Below are positions 19,701 through 26,808 of a stretch of DNA of 64,000 bases, piece after piece. A program made the position numbers and the translations under genes. The notes under the pieces were generated by a model. The model was not told the DNA's origin, did not search any database, and was given only the letters and a program-made list of their open reading frames with translations. Location of the stretch: positions 1 to 64,000 of IMG/VR virus record IMGVR_UViG_3300035188_000399. The stretch is one strand, 5' to 3'. Each line of letters starts with the position of its first letter. Positions within the stretch are counted from its first letter, which is position 1. This DNA comes from a virus.

Positions 19701-22390
19701 TAACCTATAGCAGTGCCAATAGCTGTTCCTATTACGCGCCCTATCTTTACACCAATAGACGCACTAGGCAGACTTTCCCACAATGATTCAATACTTGCCC
19801 ATGCATGTACAGCAGATAATACTAGTGTATTTTTAATGAATGAGCCGATTGGTCCATCGGGCATGAATTTTTGAGCTAATAAAGCCGCAAATGTTGCTAC
19901 AAAAGCTTCAGCAAATTGAGGTGCGGTTTTACCTACTGATTTTTCAATGGTATCTGATAGCACACTACCTAAAGACTTTATTTCAGAAACAACCGTCTTA
20001 AACCCTTCGCTTTCAATTACAATATTTATATTAGCTTGCGCTTCACTTATCCATTGTTTAACTTCACTAAATGCAGATTTTATTTTAGTCTTAAATTCTT
20101 CACTATTTAGATAGTCAGGATCTTTAAGCTTATTCCAAACATCAGCAATAGTATCTCCAAATGCAATTGCTTTTTCTTTTAATTCAAGTAAAAATTGTTT
20201 TATATCTTCAAAAGTACTTTTGTATTTATCAACATCAATAACTACTGTTGATGTTTTTAATTCTGATATAAATTGTTTTATAGAACTATATAAACCTTTG
20301 AAAGTAGCAATAACATTTTTAGCAAATGATATAATTTTCCCTAGAGGTCCACTTGATAGTTTTTCTGACGAACTATTAATCTCTGAAATTGTATCTGTCC
20401 AATATGAATGACCAACAACTTTATCCCATATCAGCCTGAAGTAGCCTATTACTGTTTCGGAAAAATTACGTATAGTAGCTGCAGCAGATTTTAATGAAGC
20501 AGAAATATTTATTTTAAAACCTAATTTGCCGGAAATATTTTCTATCTCTGTATTTAAAGCTTTTAAATCTCTGACAATTTGAGTCTTAAGACCATCGAAA
20601 ATACTTTTATACCATATGCTTATTCCATCCGTTTTAAAACTTTCTTTTAATTTTGAAGTTACTTTTTCGCCATATGTTTTAAACAAATCAGTATTTGTTG
20701 TAAAATCTTTAATAGTTCTATATAATAATTTTAGTCTAGATGAAACAAAATTGTAACTAGCATTAAATAAATTGGCATTTAATGAAATATTAATAACGCT
20801 GCCAGTATCACCTATTAACTCTATTAATGCCCATAATCCACGCAATGGAGGAAATATAGCTGCAACTATCTTTGCAAGAATAGTATTAAACGTATCAAAC
20901 TTTTCGGAAACAGCTACTACCATTTCTACTAAGTCTTCTCCTAGTAGCTTACGTAATGCTGTGCCAAGCAGCGTAAGTGGTTTTGTTATAAAATCAAATT
21001 CAGAGAATACTAAATTATTACCTAATGTTTTAAACATCTTTATTATAGGTTTTAATGTTCTATCTACAATTAAATCTCTTAAAGATGTAAAACCGGGAAT
21101 TAATCCACTAAGGTTTAATCCATAGCTAGCGATTGCATTGCCTAGCATTCCCATTAAGTATTGGCCGCCACTTGCAAATGTCTGCCCCATTACATAAAAT
21201 TTAGTTTTGGATTTCTTGATAAAAGTATTTCCCCAGTCTTCATATTCCGAAATTGTCATATTTAACATACTTCCGAATACTTTAGGTAATAGTTTTAGTG
21301 AATCAATAGTTCCTGTAAATAAATTACCCTTGTCAAATGCTTTTAATAGTTTACCAGTATTTTCTAAATTAGTAAAAACTCTTCTAATTACATTAACAGC
21401 AGCATATTCCATTTCATGCCACATATTAATTAAAAATTTTTCAATACCTGACGCAGCTAAAATAGTCTTTACTAGGGCCATTGCTTTATTAAAAGCAAAT
21501 ATAAATGGATAAAAAGCATTAGATAATCTTGGAGACCATTCTCTCCAAAATATATTCATATTTAATGACATTAATTTAATATCATCAGCTAAGGCTGATG
21601 CGCTTTGACCGGCTTTAAAGAATAGATTTCCCAGTCCTGAAGATATACCAAAACTTTTTGAAATTTCATTAAATAATATTGAGAAAGATTCTCTTGCTTT
21701 ATCAATCCCGCTGCCTAAAGTTGCTCCAGTTAATTTAAATTTTTTCTCAATTGCTGTAGATTGTGTGAGTAAAGCATTAAACACTACTTCTGAAGTTATG
21801 CGGCCTTGGTTAGCCATTTCACGTAATGCGCCTACTGAAATATTTAAAGAGTCAGCAATCATTTGCGCAACAGGTAAAGCTTGTTCCATTATAGAATTAA
21901 ATTCTTCACCGCGTAAAACACCTGAACCTAGTGCTTGCCCCAATTGCATCATTGCAGCTTTAAATCCTTCAGTAGAACCTCCTGCAACCATACCGGCCAT
22001 TTGCAATGACTTAGCGGCTTTTGAAATTGATTCAGATGAAGCATTTAATGATGAACTTGCAATACCCAGTTTAGCAAAAATCTGAGCAGTACTTTCAAAA
22101 GTAGAACGTGTCTCATTGGCAATTTTCTGTACTTCAATATATGCGGCACCAAACTCTTTAGTAGCTCCTGTGACTAATCTTATATTATTTTCAATAGATG
22201 TAAAAGTAGAATCAATTTGTGTTAATGCAACAATTGTTCCACCTACTGATAAAGCACCTGCTAACTTAGAAAATCCTGAAGTTACACTTGATACACTTTT
22301 ACTAATACTGCTTACAGAATTATTTAAATGCTCTAAATCTCTTTGGGCCTTGTCGACCCTTGCTTCGACATCAATTACAATGCCTGACAT
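10712..22390 (-). CDS. Giant tape measure protein with SLT domain
   Basis: 3892 residues. The N-terminus (about 30-240) carries a tape-measure domain with the typical IENNIRLVTGATKEF and ANQGRITSEVVFNALL segments. The middle is long helical, with several hydrophobic stretches that could cross the membrane during DNA entry. A soluble lytic transglycosylase-like domain lies at about 2765-2885, with catalytic Glu2796 in QHESQG followed by SFGLGQIN. The C-terminal part has glycine-rich linkers and three copies of an ATGG...TSDSIPAMLSNGEFVV unit. It sets tail length during assembly and helps breach peptidoglycan. At about 0.15 nm per residue it predicts a tail near 580 nm. Confidence 0.92.
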   Translation of the reverse strand: MSGIVIDVEARVDKAQRDLEHLNNSVSSISKSVSSVTSGFSKLAGALSVGGTIVALTQIDSTFTSIENNIRLVTGATKEFGAAYIEVQKIANETRSTFESTAQIFAKLGIASSSLNASSESISKAAKSLQMAGMVAGGSTEGFKAAMMQLGQALGSGVLRGEEFNSIMEQALPVAQMIADSLNISVGALREMANQGRITSEVVFNALLTQSTAIEKKFKLTGATLGSGIDKARESFSILFNEISKSFGISSGLGNLFFKAGQSASALADDIKLMSLNMNIFWREWSPRLSNAFYPFIFAFNKAMALVKTILAASGIEKFLINMWHEMEYAAVNVIRRVFTNLENTGKLLKAFDKGNLFTGTIDSLKLLPKVFGSMLNMTISEYEDWGNTFIKKSKTKFYVMGQTFASGGQYLMGMLGNAIASYGLNLSGLIPGFTSLRDLIVDRTLKPIIKMFKTLGNNLVFSEFDFITKPLTLLGTALRKLLGEDLVEMVVAVSEKFDTFNTILAKIVAAIFPPLRGLWALIELIGDTGSVINISLNANLFNASYNFVSSRLKLLYRTIKDFTTNTDLFKTYGEKVTSKLKESFKTDGISIWYKSIFDGLKTQIVRDLKALNTEIENISGKLGFKINISASLKSAAATIRNFSETVIGYFRLIWDKVVGHSYWTDTISEINSSSEKLSSGPLGKIISFAKNVIATFKGLYSSIKQFISELKTSTVVIDVDKYKSTFEDIKQFLLELKEKAIAFGDTIADVWNKLKDPDYLNSEEFKTKIKSAFSEVKQWISEAQANINIVIESEGFKTVVSEIKSLGSVLSDTIEKSVGKTAPQFAEAFVATFAALLAQKFMPDGPIGSFIKNTLVLSAVHAWASIESLWESLPSASIGVKIGRVIGTAIGTAIGYLITELPSILKQVFGFLGGFGQGLLEGLFPIGGFVSGIFTLLEGMGLNTAFGLIGTWLFGSKVLSLFGMLGLFTEKIAALSALTAGVGRFFAGNLGSSASTWAASPLAFISRELFGPGRKTMMLGMTALALDMLGAFDVVFKDSPLTHTIFQIITGGFAIYGKEVFSYITKGVLFPMINELAIAIAPYSVRLATLLFSLVIPPLNPGAPFLEKMFSKSLIFIEELMSNLGILLLFIKDIAFAFIKVFDFAKFMRVGAILAVTTALGYLIANLKELNKLPETKVDVAQADLPKKDMYTQLVANMQENKNLSTTVFDPNTATASADTTMTDATYFRSRWDQIKDGWQSLKDKWSEGVDNFTENVIRKNTPSSFDQSELDSMLMGPKLPKTGLDSTMEAMKKIWGDRKAEFEKFVIAVQAGDFNKPSVPEQTFLNKELTGTGGFKYNLETQKAINPTADAMADAGQSIVKELIPLNIVLDNLSGAVKGDISYFDAFTESVTGLWKGFRQLRHDIGAPFVELAKALSTFGNTAMLVGMLSAILLMIKAAVHFANKLSAAVGVEAINLQILNFIKNALLFRAAIVGVEGIIIVWSVAIGIAIAAFSDFSDYMSSSMTQLQAKLQQYTQEIGDAVVASGVSFSLLSAIGWDVVYNLLAAVGRALLFVTIKFRKVIWETVKLTYTLVEATAFAFFDLIKALFTMDFAPFVARLKATVDTVKTLFATFASTKAFFVISFAFIGYETFINYYSKAGEQAGYGFVDAFIEAISNKTTQLLAYLGVMLLSFRSIINAQFTSILTLPVSLLGTAMGGITRIAASLAGGFAGEYIANVMLHRPELEGIGNLIGAIIGWKLGKSLSTAIIESAMSPLKKGFIGLLIAGITLAFAIFEGFVNTSKSWSENLSDVIVKLKEILGFKYEPMDITSGLSKQQKGLLATAGVSISYDLSQVNRELLTPKVREGLDGAVSKFADSIDDFRKTSIEGSRDEIDKSIEDLQARNRAVEIWAQRAVAESKFDIQKGIPKLKESLKIGELTNEQKAVYGFNSKVANQEIASKIGSNKLPEADLYQIDVKLNDTSLTMVLDDINKSFERNTSAITAPFDESIRNALTTLNKATPALISSVKEALPFANPEIKSQKYLDENIYKNSEAIKPLIAELNNLVIARNKYIWQMEDAAKSQQKFNKTISDAKAIGIKIDSNSFIMTDELAGKFNSLTASIKRLDQQAQETDNTDVRVNLKITAESLKQYGQALADKNASADKSIRESIKGYSEELGFQLPKAFENLPKTDLEGPLAAVRDTKFKATIGKVALPEIPEKPGLMSQLEGTAQYKKLQDEYNNILQIRKDIEEAGNTTSLDLEITKYSELQKLMEKAKTNPLTAKLLTDEALLSNSINRVTSEYAGYTKEKIDSIGIELADINLQKQIYKDNGEKLAELNSRAENLVSSIKSVDLVPLKESFGVFISEISDKEIQLISPEQAEILRQSALHIANLKEQLTALAKTPNSADKQREIYQQIVAEEDRGRKVAVESSLARKGTLTSGRLSAAADLMNRKYVNQDSLMTLFGMNAAIESLKEKISSTKDPELFVQWKNELNSAEKNLERFKSTFDDITSKTSNVRDIFKTDITDRDLAKLPNGIVRGLIGAAQKFKIELEDALSQSGDEFSDKAKNLFGKLKEIERAGTFITFFKDLANSVEESFTDGIDASLAKIKAGLPELNISAYRLSAMSDQGKGLASEASNLSMLNRIAGMSGLSDAQKEILNRFDKTNSAEILKKLTDDFLSKGSDLNKMLQTPLENSIDATKTLTTSLDNLGIKVDELAGSMATKSLEVPAKETPSVLSPYMPEAKPSTGPRTSSWLDSAMDKIHSTIKSPAAKPVFEANVEKWSDLINDAIKEFPGVTAEMVKTVVQHESQGYNIPAKVKPGVIDTSFGLGQINNATAKFLGVDKTNEADSLRGIAKYLYLNLQMFKNIPDAFRAYAAGQTGAKLGRGYDKQEEFMAIYEGRAGIKAGKAVAMEGRKPTEPSEQKVSNVSLSKFQATSAQAAQEATIKYTSEKARFDEIRNKFGENIRGALVDFGVVDKELANKLGEESVQFLLGITEDINTKTDMINAAASKGQPVEGFLSSLNQLTTLRTSYNEGLNANQPSNRMLNFVAFEKGAGKNVDAVLDKFSGLGKDIVSSMNPAEKATLRAMSIYRESLQDKLDSEKKSGLSTVDTAKKITDLDEKMKEMGDSVTEAANAAKEAGKTFADSFTSTFKDAFKGLLNQQKDEDKSVLGTFGSKLMTGIKDQVVDMFTNSFTNTIGLGKNGPLSRAFNNAGKGISSMFSGIGSGIKDIFTGNMTWDKFSGGISGWWDDLTKKDISNMSPEEIQMSASKIFADAVNKFAGLSGGAGGSGGGSNLPSSLPNIKADTGNFFTNMFEPGGIFGDDLQSGTPGADNFVGPIQPGSQGGSDFVGPLQGTTTGADSFGFGIEEWFKNLDFGFAATGGKISGPGTGTSDSIPTMLSNGEFIINAKDTKENIALLEAINSGKVLRRSAGGIISGLAGVAGAAGNLAGAGGNSTLGGAIGIAGALGNFLNLLNGNPSDKLLQAAIHLEAAATALETAVSAGGLGGAVDKMAGVFDAKTANSLGVSNGIDANGNNINYAPGTIPEGMTNLSRQTGMDSAQTFALPDSGGGPTDITPLIGSGTMNGSPAPLAGMIGEPGSGGGIFDFFKNLDFSKMFGAFGFATGGQVTGAGTATSDSIPAMLSNGEFVVNAAATRKNLPMLMGINNGEVEHHFLGALAGVMSIASSGMSIGQQAASMADGGGGGGGGGIMDMIMKLLGPIFKMIGPLAKIFPAIGNLFGGGGGFDGIGNIFGGGSGGGGGALSADSLGFSSLSMATGGTVTGPGTSTSDSIPAMLSTGEFVVRASAASQHRNLLHQINNGQIPTFATGGLVNASSSVMATPTTRSAKPVVSMSTGKGKTQQVINLNITGDISRQTKSEIYKMMPSIADGVNSQNRETGYKR

Positions 22391-22405
22391 CTTTTATACT
22401 CCTTA

Positions 22406-22443
22406 TAAAAAACCCCTTAGGAATCATTAGATTCTTCAGGGGT
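22406..22443 (-). terminator. Terminator before tape measure gene
   Basis: The minus strand forms ACCCCTGAAGAATC-TAAT-GATTCCTAAGGGGT followed by TTTTTTA. It lies between the gene ending at 22452 and the tape measure start at 22390, so it probably attenuates rather than fully stops transcription into the tape measure gene. Confidence 0.75.
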
Positions 22444-22451
22444 GTGTTGTC

Positions 22452-22748
22452 TTAATTAGCTGATGTTACAATGACACCATTTGCGTCTACTTCTGAGAAG
22501 GACAACAAAGTTCTCTCAATAAAATGAGATGGCGCTTGTGTGCTAGAACCTGCATTTAGTTCATCAATATATTCTACATGATTAACTATACGTCCGTCTT
22601 CTATCTTCCATCCGTCTCTGGCATTACCTGTATCTACAGGTGTAGCATCTTTCAAAGCATCAATTAGTTTATGTAACTCCGCTTCTTTGTTGTTTTCGAA
22701 TTTCTTTACTAACTCTTTTTTGAAATTCATATTTATTTTTACAGACAA
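22452..22748 (-). CDS. HK97 gp10-like tail completion protein
   Basis: About 98 residues. The segment ATPVDTGNARDGWKI and the alternation after it match the HK97 gp10-like family of small head-tail or tail-completion proteins. I choose a TTG start at 22748, with GGAGG five bases before it and one base after the upstream stop codon. An ATG at 22730 is the alternative. The gene lies between the tail chaperones and the tape measure, an unusual place for this family, so position and fold do not fully agree. Confidence 0.65.
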   Translation of the reverse strand: MSVKINMNFKKELVKKFENNKEAELHKLIDALKDATPVDTGNARDGWKIEDGRIVNHVEYIDELNAGSSTQAPSHFIERTLLSFSEVDANGVIVTSAN

Positions 22749-22749
22749 A

Positions 22750-23040
22750 TTATCCTCCAAATAAATTTTCGCCACCAGAGGCGCTTGCAAGTTTTTGAAA
22801 GAATCCAGAACGTTTAAAGCTATTAGCATCAAAGTCACCGTCTTTCTTATTAGATTTTGGATTGTAAATAGCATCTAATGAAGTAAAAAGTTGCCAAGGT
22901 TTTTCTTTAACACCTTGCACTTGAATTAATTTAGCTGCTCTATCATCTGCTCGCCACTCTATTGGTCTTTGTTCTAAATAACTAAACCAACCTAGCATCT
23001 CCTCATAAGTCATTTCTTCATAGATTTGATACACTGGCAT
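22750..23040 (-). CDS. Tail assembly chaperone, T part (frameshift product)
   Basis: This frame continues upstream of its first ATG without a stop to the slippery site at 23094-23100, reading KVILSAEELPIFELAFHLKM. The MTYEEMLGWFSYLEQRPIEW stretch is typical of lambda T-like segments. The T part is therefore expected as the C-terminal extension of the G protein, made by -1 frameshifting, rather than as a separate protein. The GT fusion recruits tail tube subunits to the tape measure during assembly. Confidence 0.8.
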   Translation of the reverse strand: MPVYQIYEEMTYEEMLGWFSYLEQRPIEWRADDRAAKLIQVQGVKEKPWQLFTSLDAIYNPKSNKKDGDFDANSFKRSGFFQKLASASGGENLFGG

Positions 23041-23084
23041 TTTGAGATGAAAAGCTAATTCAAATATCGGTAACTCTTCTGCAC

Positions 23085-23408
23085 TTAAGATGACTTTCCC
23101 GCGTCTTGACCTTGGCCTAGACCTGAATATTTCATAATTTCATTAGAGAGTTTTGATAATTCATCCATAGGGAAACTATCGAAATCTGAATCATCAAGAT
23201 CAGCACCACCATCGACAGCTGAACGAACAACTGATTTGAGTAATTCTAAACCTGCATTTTCATCTTTCTCAGCGTCTTTGGCTTTGTTTTGAATATCTAA
23301 AACTTCTGAAACAGATAGTTTAGAAATCTTAACATCACTGCCTAAGAATTTAACTGTTTTAGTCATACGTTGACCAACAAGTGCTTTAATACCTTTTGCT
23401 TCTGACAT
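23085..23408 (-). CDS. Tail assembly chaperone, G-like
   Basis: 107 residues from the ATG at 23408, which has AAGG eight bases upstream; the ATG at 23438 would overlap the previous gene. The segment MTKTVKFLGSDVKISKLSVS resembles lambda G-like chaperones. The gene sits directly before the T frame and after the tail tube region. Near its end the sequence GGGAAAG allows a -1 shift into the T frame. Confidence 0.82.
   Translation of the reverse strand: MSEAKGIKALVGQRMTKTVKFLGSDVKISKLSVSEVLDIQNKAKDAEKDENAGLELLKSVVRSAVDGGADLDDSDFDSFPMDELSKLSNEIMKYSGLGQGQDAGKSS
23094..23100 (-). promoter_or_regulatory. -1 programmed frameshift site GGGAAAG
   Basis: The minus strand reads GCG GGA AAG TCA TCT TAA in the G frame. 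The heptamer G GGA AAG fits X XXY YYZ and is the same heptamer used by lambda G/T. A -1 slip after it avoids the nearby stop and enters the T frame, which is open from this point. Confidence 0.85.
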
Positions 23409-23409
23409 G

Positions 23410-23625
23410 TTACTTACCTTGATTAATTTTGCGTTCATCTAGTTGTGCTCGCATTTGATGTAAAATTGAGAGTGTTTCGAAAGCTTCAGTTTTCTTATCT
23501 GGAGTTAGCGAATCATCTTTCGTTCTTTCGAATGTTTTATTAATACTAATATCAATACTTTTAAGCATGTGTTTGACAGTGATGCCAACGACATACTCTA
23601 AGCTGAATGGTTTATCTTGAGCCAT
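23410..23625 (-). CDS. Hypothetical small protein (71 aa)
   Basis: 71 residues, mostly helical and charged, starting MAQDKPFSLEYVVGITVKHM. It lies between the tail tube gene and the G-like chaperone, with its stop codon one base from the chaperone's ATG and a terminator hairpin upstream. No family recognised; a tail-assembly role is suggested only by position. Confidence 0.65.
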   Translation of the reverse strand: MAQDKPFSLEYVVGITVKHMLKSIDISINKTFERTKDDSLTPDKKTEAFETLSILHQMRAQLDERKINQGK

Positions 23626-23646
23626 ATAGGTTCCTAATAGAAAAGT

Positions 23647-23668
23647 GGAGGGTACCGAAATACCCTCC
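23647..23668 (-). terminator. Terminator after tail tube gene
   Basis: The minus strand folds GGAGGGTA-TTTCGG-TACCCTCC followed by ACTTTTC, directly after the tail tube stop codon at 23680. It probably reduces transcription into the chaperone and tape measure genes relative to the abundant tube protein. Confidence 0.75.
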
Positions 23669-23679
23669 TTAAATAATGC

Positions 23680-24294
23680 TTAAGGCCCTACGGTCCAAGC
23701 ACCTTTAATATCTGATTGAACAGTAATTGTTAATTTTGCAGTCATTGCATCTGTCAAGCTTGGTGTTACTTCTAATGCTTCAAATTTACCTAAGAAGTAA
23801 TAAGAAGAGTTTTTAACAGAACCAATACCGTTTGCAACAGCTTTGTGGTTTGAAGGCTCAGCATCCATTAAAGTGAATCTGAACAATCTTAAAATACCAT
23901 CACCAATTTTAGGTGCAGTTGCAGTTGGGTTGGTAACACTAGCAGTACCACCTAAATAGCTGTCTGCCCATAAGTCTGGGATATAGTTAAGTGTGATTTC
24001 CATTGTTGGAGAATCAGCTTGACCTTGAATTTGTTTAGATGTTTTAGAACCGTATTCAGGAACTTTAACAACGTTAGCAGGAAGACCAATTGCAGGGAAT
24101 TCTTTAATGTGCGTAATACGCATAAATTCGTTAGCATCGCCTGTAGCTGCAGCATCAAAATAAGATGTTACGGTAGAAGCGCTTGTAAAGGCTGCAAAAG
24201 TGTTTTCTACATCAGAAGTTTTAGCGCCAAGTGATGTTAAGCTGACAGATAAGTCAGTGAAACGAGCTGCGCCAAGTGTATCAATATGTGCCAT
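23680..24294 (-). CDS. Major tail tube protein
   Basis: 204 residues starting MAHIDTLGAARFTDLSVSL, from the ATG at 24294 with AAAGGA upstream; a longer frame to 24342 lacks such a site. Size, beta-rich composition, segments such as VPEYGSKTSKQIQGQADSPT and the C-terminal TAKLTITVQSDI strand match lambda V-like tube proteins. Position between the terminator-like gene and tail chaperones supports this, and it is followed by a strong terminator as expected for an abundant protein. Confidence 0.8.
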   Translation of the reverse strand: MAHIDTLGAARFTDLSVSLTSLGAKTSDVENTFAAFTSASTVTSYFDAAATGDANEFMRITHIKEFPAIGLPANVVKVPEYGSKTSKQIQGQADSPTMEITLNYIPDLWADSYLGGTASVTNPTATAPKIGDGILRLFRFTLMDAEPSNHKAVANGIGSVKNSSYYFLGKFEALEVTPSLTDAMTAKLTITVQSDIKGAWTVGP

Positions 24295-24310
24295 TTTAAT
24301 TCCTTTAAAT

Positions 24311-24724
24311 TTAAGTAGGACTTCCGTAGAAGTTGAAATCAATTGTATAAGTACTCTTATGTATCACAGGCAATGCTTTGTCAGGCCCATTATGAACCAA
24401 ACTGCTAATACCGAATTGTGTTACTTTACCTGTACTTGTTGTTTTAGATTTATCTAGAAGATATTTATCTAAAGTATCTGCGATAATCATAGCACGTCTT
24501 GTGCCAGAGCCTGCAGCAGTAAATATATCAATTATTAGAATACCTGCTAATGAATATCTATCTATAGGTTTTCCACTAGGTATCACTGATACGCGAATAA
24601 ATTCATCATTAGTAGTATTCATAACTACAAAATTTGTCGGGAATGTTTTTATGTTTTCAGCTTTCCACTCAGTAGAATTAAAAACTGAATAAACGTCTCT
24701 CTCTAATATTTCGTACTTACCCAT
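24311..24724 (-). CDS. Tail terminator candidate (137 aa)
   Basis: 137 residues in the position of the tail terminator (lambda U-like), just upstream of the tail tube gene. It starts MGKYEILERDVYSVFNSTEW and has the mixed helix/strand pattern with a central GILIIDIFTAAGSGTRRAMI segment often seen in such proteins. No decisive motif is visible, so the call rests on gene order and size. Confidence 0.6.
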   Translation of the reverse strand: MGKYEILERDVYSVFNSTEWKAENIKTFPTNFVVMNTTNDEFIRVSVIPSGKPIDRYSLAGILIIDIFTAAGSGTRRAMIIADTLDKYLLDKSKTTSTGKVTQFGISSLVHNGPDKALPVIHKSTYTIDFNFYGSPT

Positions 24725-24726
24725 AA

Positions 24727-25071
24727 TTATACCTCATGAAATAATTCGACAACAGAAATATGGTTATTAGATGTAATCATATTTCCAAAATGCCACTTAT
24801 CACCATCTATATAAACATGGTCAGTCATTGAAAACGGTCCGACTTCTTTTGTTTTAAACATAATAGTCATCGTTTTTGCTTCTGGAGTTTTAGACGTCTT
24901 TGTAATAATTATTTTTGTCGTTATCGAAGGTATAGTCGTTTCATTAACTTCACCAGTACTAAAATCAAACTCTGAATTGGTTGTTTTAGTGAAAGTTGCT
25001 TCAATAGCTAGATCTTTAGCTGCATTAAAAGCTTTATTTAGTGCATTACCAATTAATGAATTATAAGACAT
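24727..25071 (-). CDS. Head-tail joining protein candidate (114 aa)
   Basis: 114 residues, beta-rich, with the pattern VYIDGDKWHFGNMITSNNHI near the C-terminus, typical of small neck proteins. It lies between the DnaT-like/adaptor gene and the tail terminator candidate. Stop and start codons overlap with the upstream gene. Function inferred from synteny. Confidence 0.55.
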   Translation of the reverse strand: MSYNSLIGNALNKAFNAAKDLAIEATFTKTTNSEFDFSTGEVNETTIPSITTKIIITKTSKTPEAKTMTIMFKTKEVGPFSMTDHVYIDGDKWHFGNMITSNNHISVVELFHEV

Positions 25072-25553
25072 TAATTAGCCCTCCACCATGTTCTCTTGCC
25101 GCTATTCCGGAGTAACGGTTTGATAAGTGTCTTAACAACCATAGGAATTTTATCCGCAGGTCTAATGACGCTAAGCTTTAAGCCACTAAGTTCTAAGTCT
25201 TTGATTAAACCAGTGTTGTCGAGTAATCCATCATTATTTAATAAATGATAAGCTAACTCATAAGTAGCTTTAACTACTCTTTGATCAACATCAGTAGAAA
25301 TTAAAGGAACAAGTATACCTAATTTGGGATCAAAGTATTCACCATCTTTACGAGGATGTGCAAGTAACTGATTTGGACTTGTAGCTACTCCAATCCAATC
25401 CAATTCATCCAACATAAATGTAGCAGTGCATAATGATTGCTCTTTCTGTACATCAGGGGCATCAGTCCAAGCTGCTACATCTAATCTATTTTCGAAATAA
25501 ATATTGGCCTCAGTTACAGTAGCATTTGAAGTAACGCCTTTAACTAGTGCCAT
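25071..25553 (-). CDS. Head-tail adaptor candidate, putative DnaT-like family
   Basis: 160 residues directly after the major capsid gene. The order of N-terminal ANIYFENRLDVAAWTDA, central helices and GLKLSVIRPADKIPMVV resembles small phage proteins annotated as putative DnaT-like or head completion proteins that occur at this position. The link to DnaT is weak; a connector role fits the neighbours better. Confidence 0.6.
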   Translation of the reverse strand: MALVKGVTSNATVTEANIYFENRLDVAAWTDAPDVQKEQSLCTATFMLDELDWIGVATSPNQLLAHPRKDGEYFDPKLGILVPLISTDVDQRVVKATYELAYHLLNNDGLLDNTGLIKDLELSGLKLSVIRPADKIPMVVKTLIKPLLRNSGKRTWWRAN

Positions 25554-25563
25554 AACTTACTCC

Positions 25564-26787
25564 TTAAGAATGGAATACAGGCAAGATACCTAATGATAAT
25601 GCAGATTGTGTTTTACGTGTCCACACACCTCTTGTGCTGCCAATAACAGATGCTGCAGTAAGTGCTTTAGTAACACCGCCTTCAACAACACCCATATAGT
25701 CAGCATCAGATGGGAATGCAGTTTTAGCACCATTCCAATCGTAACCAGCAGGAGCTAATACATAACCCCAACGATTCCAGATAGAAGTTGTACCGCCACC
25801 TTTATATTTGTTAGCATCACGGTATACTTCAACAGAATCAGGTACAGTTAAGTTTTCCATAGCGATTGCACCAGGCAATACAATGAAAGAAGTTTTAGTA
25901 CCTACTACGTCAACACCAGCACCTGTATTGATTTTAGTCAATTCAGCAGATGATAATGATTGTGAAGCACGTGTAGTAATTAAACGGAATTTACCGTTAA
26001 AGATTGTGTTAAAGTTAATGTTACCATCAACAATAGTTGTTTCGTCAACAAAGTTAGCTGAACGGAATGAAGCCAAAGTTTCAGGAGATACAACTAAGTA
26101 TGCCCAATCTGGTTCATAGTCTTTGAATGCCATACCAAATGCATTTAAGAAACCTTCAGCACGTGACGCGCCTTGGTATGCATAGTTAGTAGCGCCTGCA
26201 GGTGAAACACCATTAGCAGTAGTAATTTTGTTTGTACCAAGATCAACATAGAAACCATAAGATTTATCTGCAGGATCATTGGTGAATGTTTGACCGCCTA
26301 CACCAGTTACACCTGTACCTGTGGCAGCACCATTCAATAATTCAGAAACAGCAACACCTTTTAACACAGAAAGAATAGCATTGTGTTCGTCTTGAGCACG
26401 GGTTTCACCGAAGTCACGACCAATTTTAGCTAAACCGTCTTGTTGTGTTACGATTTGTTGCATATTAACTTTTTCAGCACCATGTGTACGCACAGTTTTA
26501 ATGTATGTGCTGTAGTCAGTGTCATAGTTAGTTTTTGTACCATCTGTAGAGTCAGTTAATGACGCAACATTGATAGTTGGGTTTAATGGTTTGAACCAAC
26601 GCATTTGACCGATAAAGGTTTCTGTGCTAGTGTCAATTTGTGGATTAGAAGAAGTGATACCTGTACCAGATAATTTCTTTGCAGTGGTGTAAGCTTCATC
26701 GCTATAAGCACCAATCGCTTCTTGTAATACATAGTTATTATTTAAACCCGAAACCCCTGTAGGGAGGGTTAAAGTTGAAGCACCCAT
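25564..26787 (-). CDS. Major capsid protein
   Basis: 407 residues immediately after the scaffold gene, with a strong AAGGA ribosome binding site. The N-terminal region and long helical segment with RDFGETRAQDEHNAILSVL, followed by the WAYLVVSPETLASFRSANF and FIVLPGAIAMENL strands, fit an HK97-fold capsid protein of the type that lacks a fused prohead protease. No protease gene is seen nearby, so the scaffold may leave the prohead without cleavage. Confidence 0.85.
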   Translation of the reverse strand: MGASTLTLPTGVSGLNNNYVLQEAIGAYSDEAYTTAKKLSGTGITSSNPQIDTSTETFIGQMRWFKPLNPTINVASLTDSTDGTKTNYDTDYSTYIKTVRTHGAEKVNMQQIVTQQDGLAKIGRDFGETRAQDEHNAILSVLKGVAVSELLNGAATGTGVTGVGGQTFTNDPADKSYGFYVDLGTNKITTANGVSPAGATNYAYQGASRAEGFLNAFGMAFKDYEPDWAYLVVSPETLASFRSANFVDETTIVDGNINFNTIFNGKFRLITTRASQSLSSAELTKINTGAGVDVVGTKTSFIVLPGAIAMENLTVPDSVEVYRDANKYKGGGTTSIWNRWGYVLAPAGYDWNGAKTAFPSDADYMGVVEGGVTKALTAASVIGSTRGVWTRKTQSALSLGILPVFHS

Positions 26788-26808
26788 CTTTTATTTTCCT
26801 TAAAGTAT

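Noticed and set aside
10638-22430. Many plus-strand frames opposite the tape measure gene
   Set aside because: Pro/Ala/Ser/Ile-rich shadows of one long coding frame; none has a suitable start site and no other gene in the window is on the plus strand.
23952-24457. Extra frames overlapping the tail tube gene on both strands
   Set aside because: Shadows of the tube gene with unnatural composition and no start signals.
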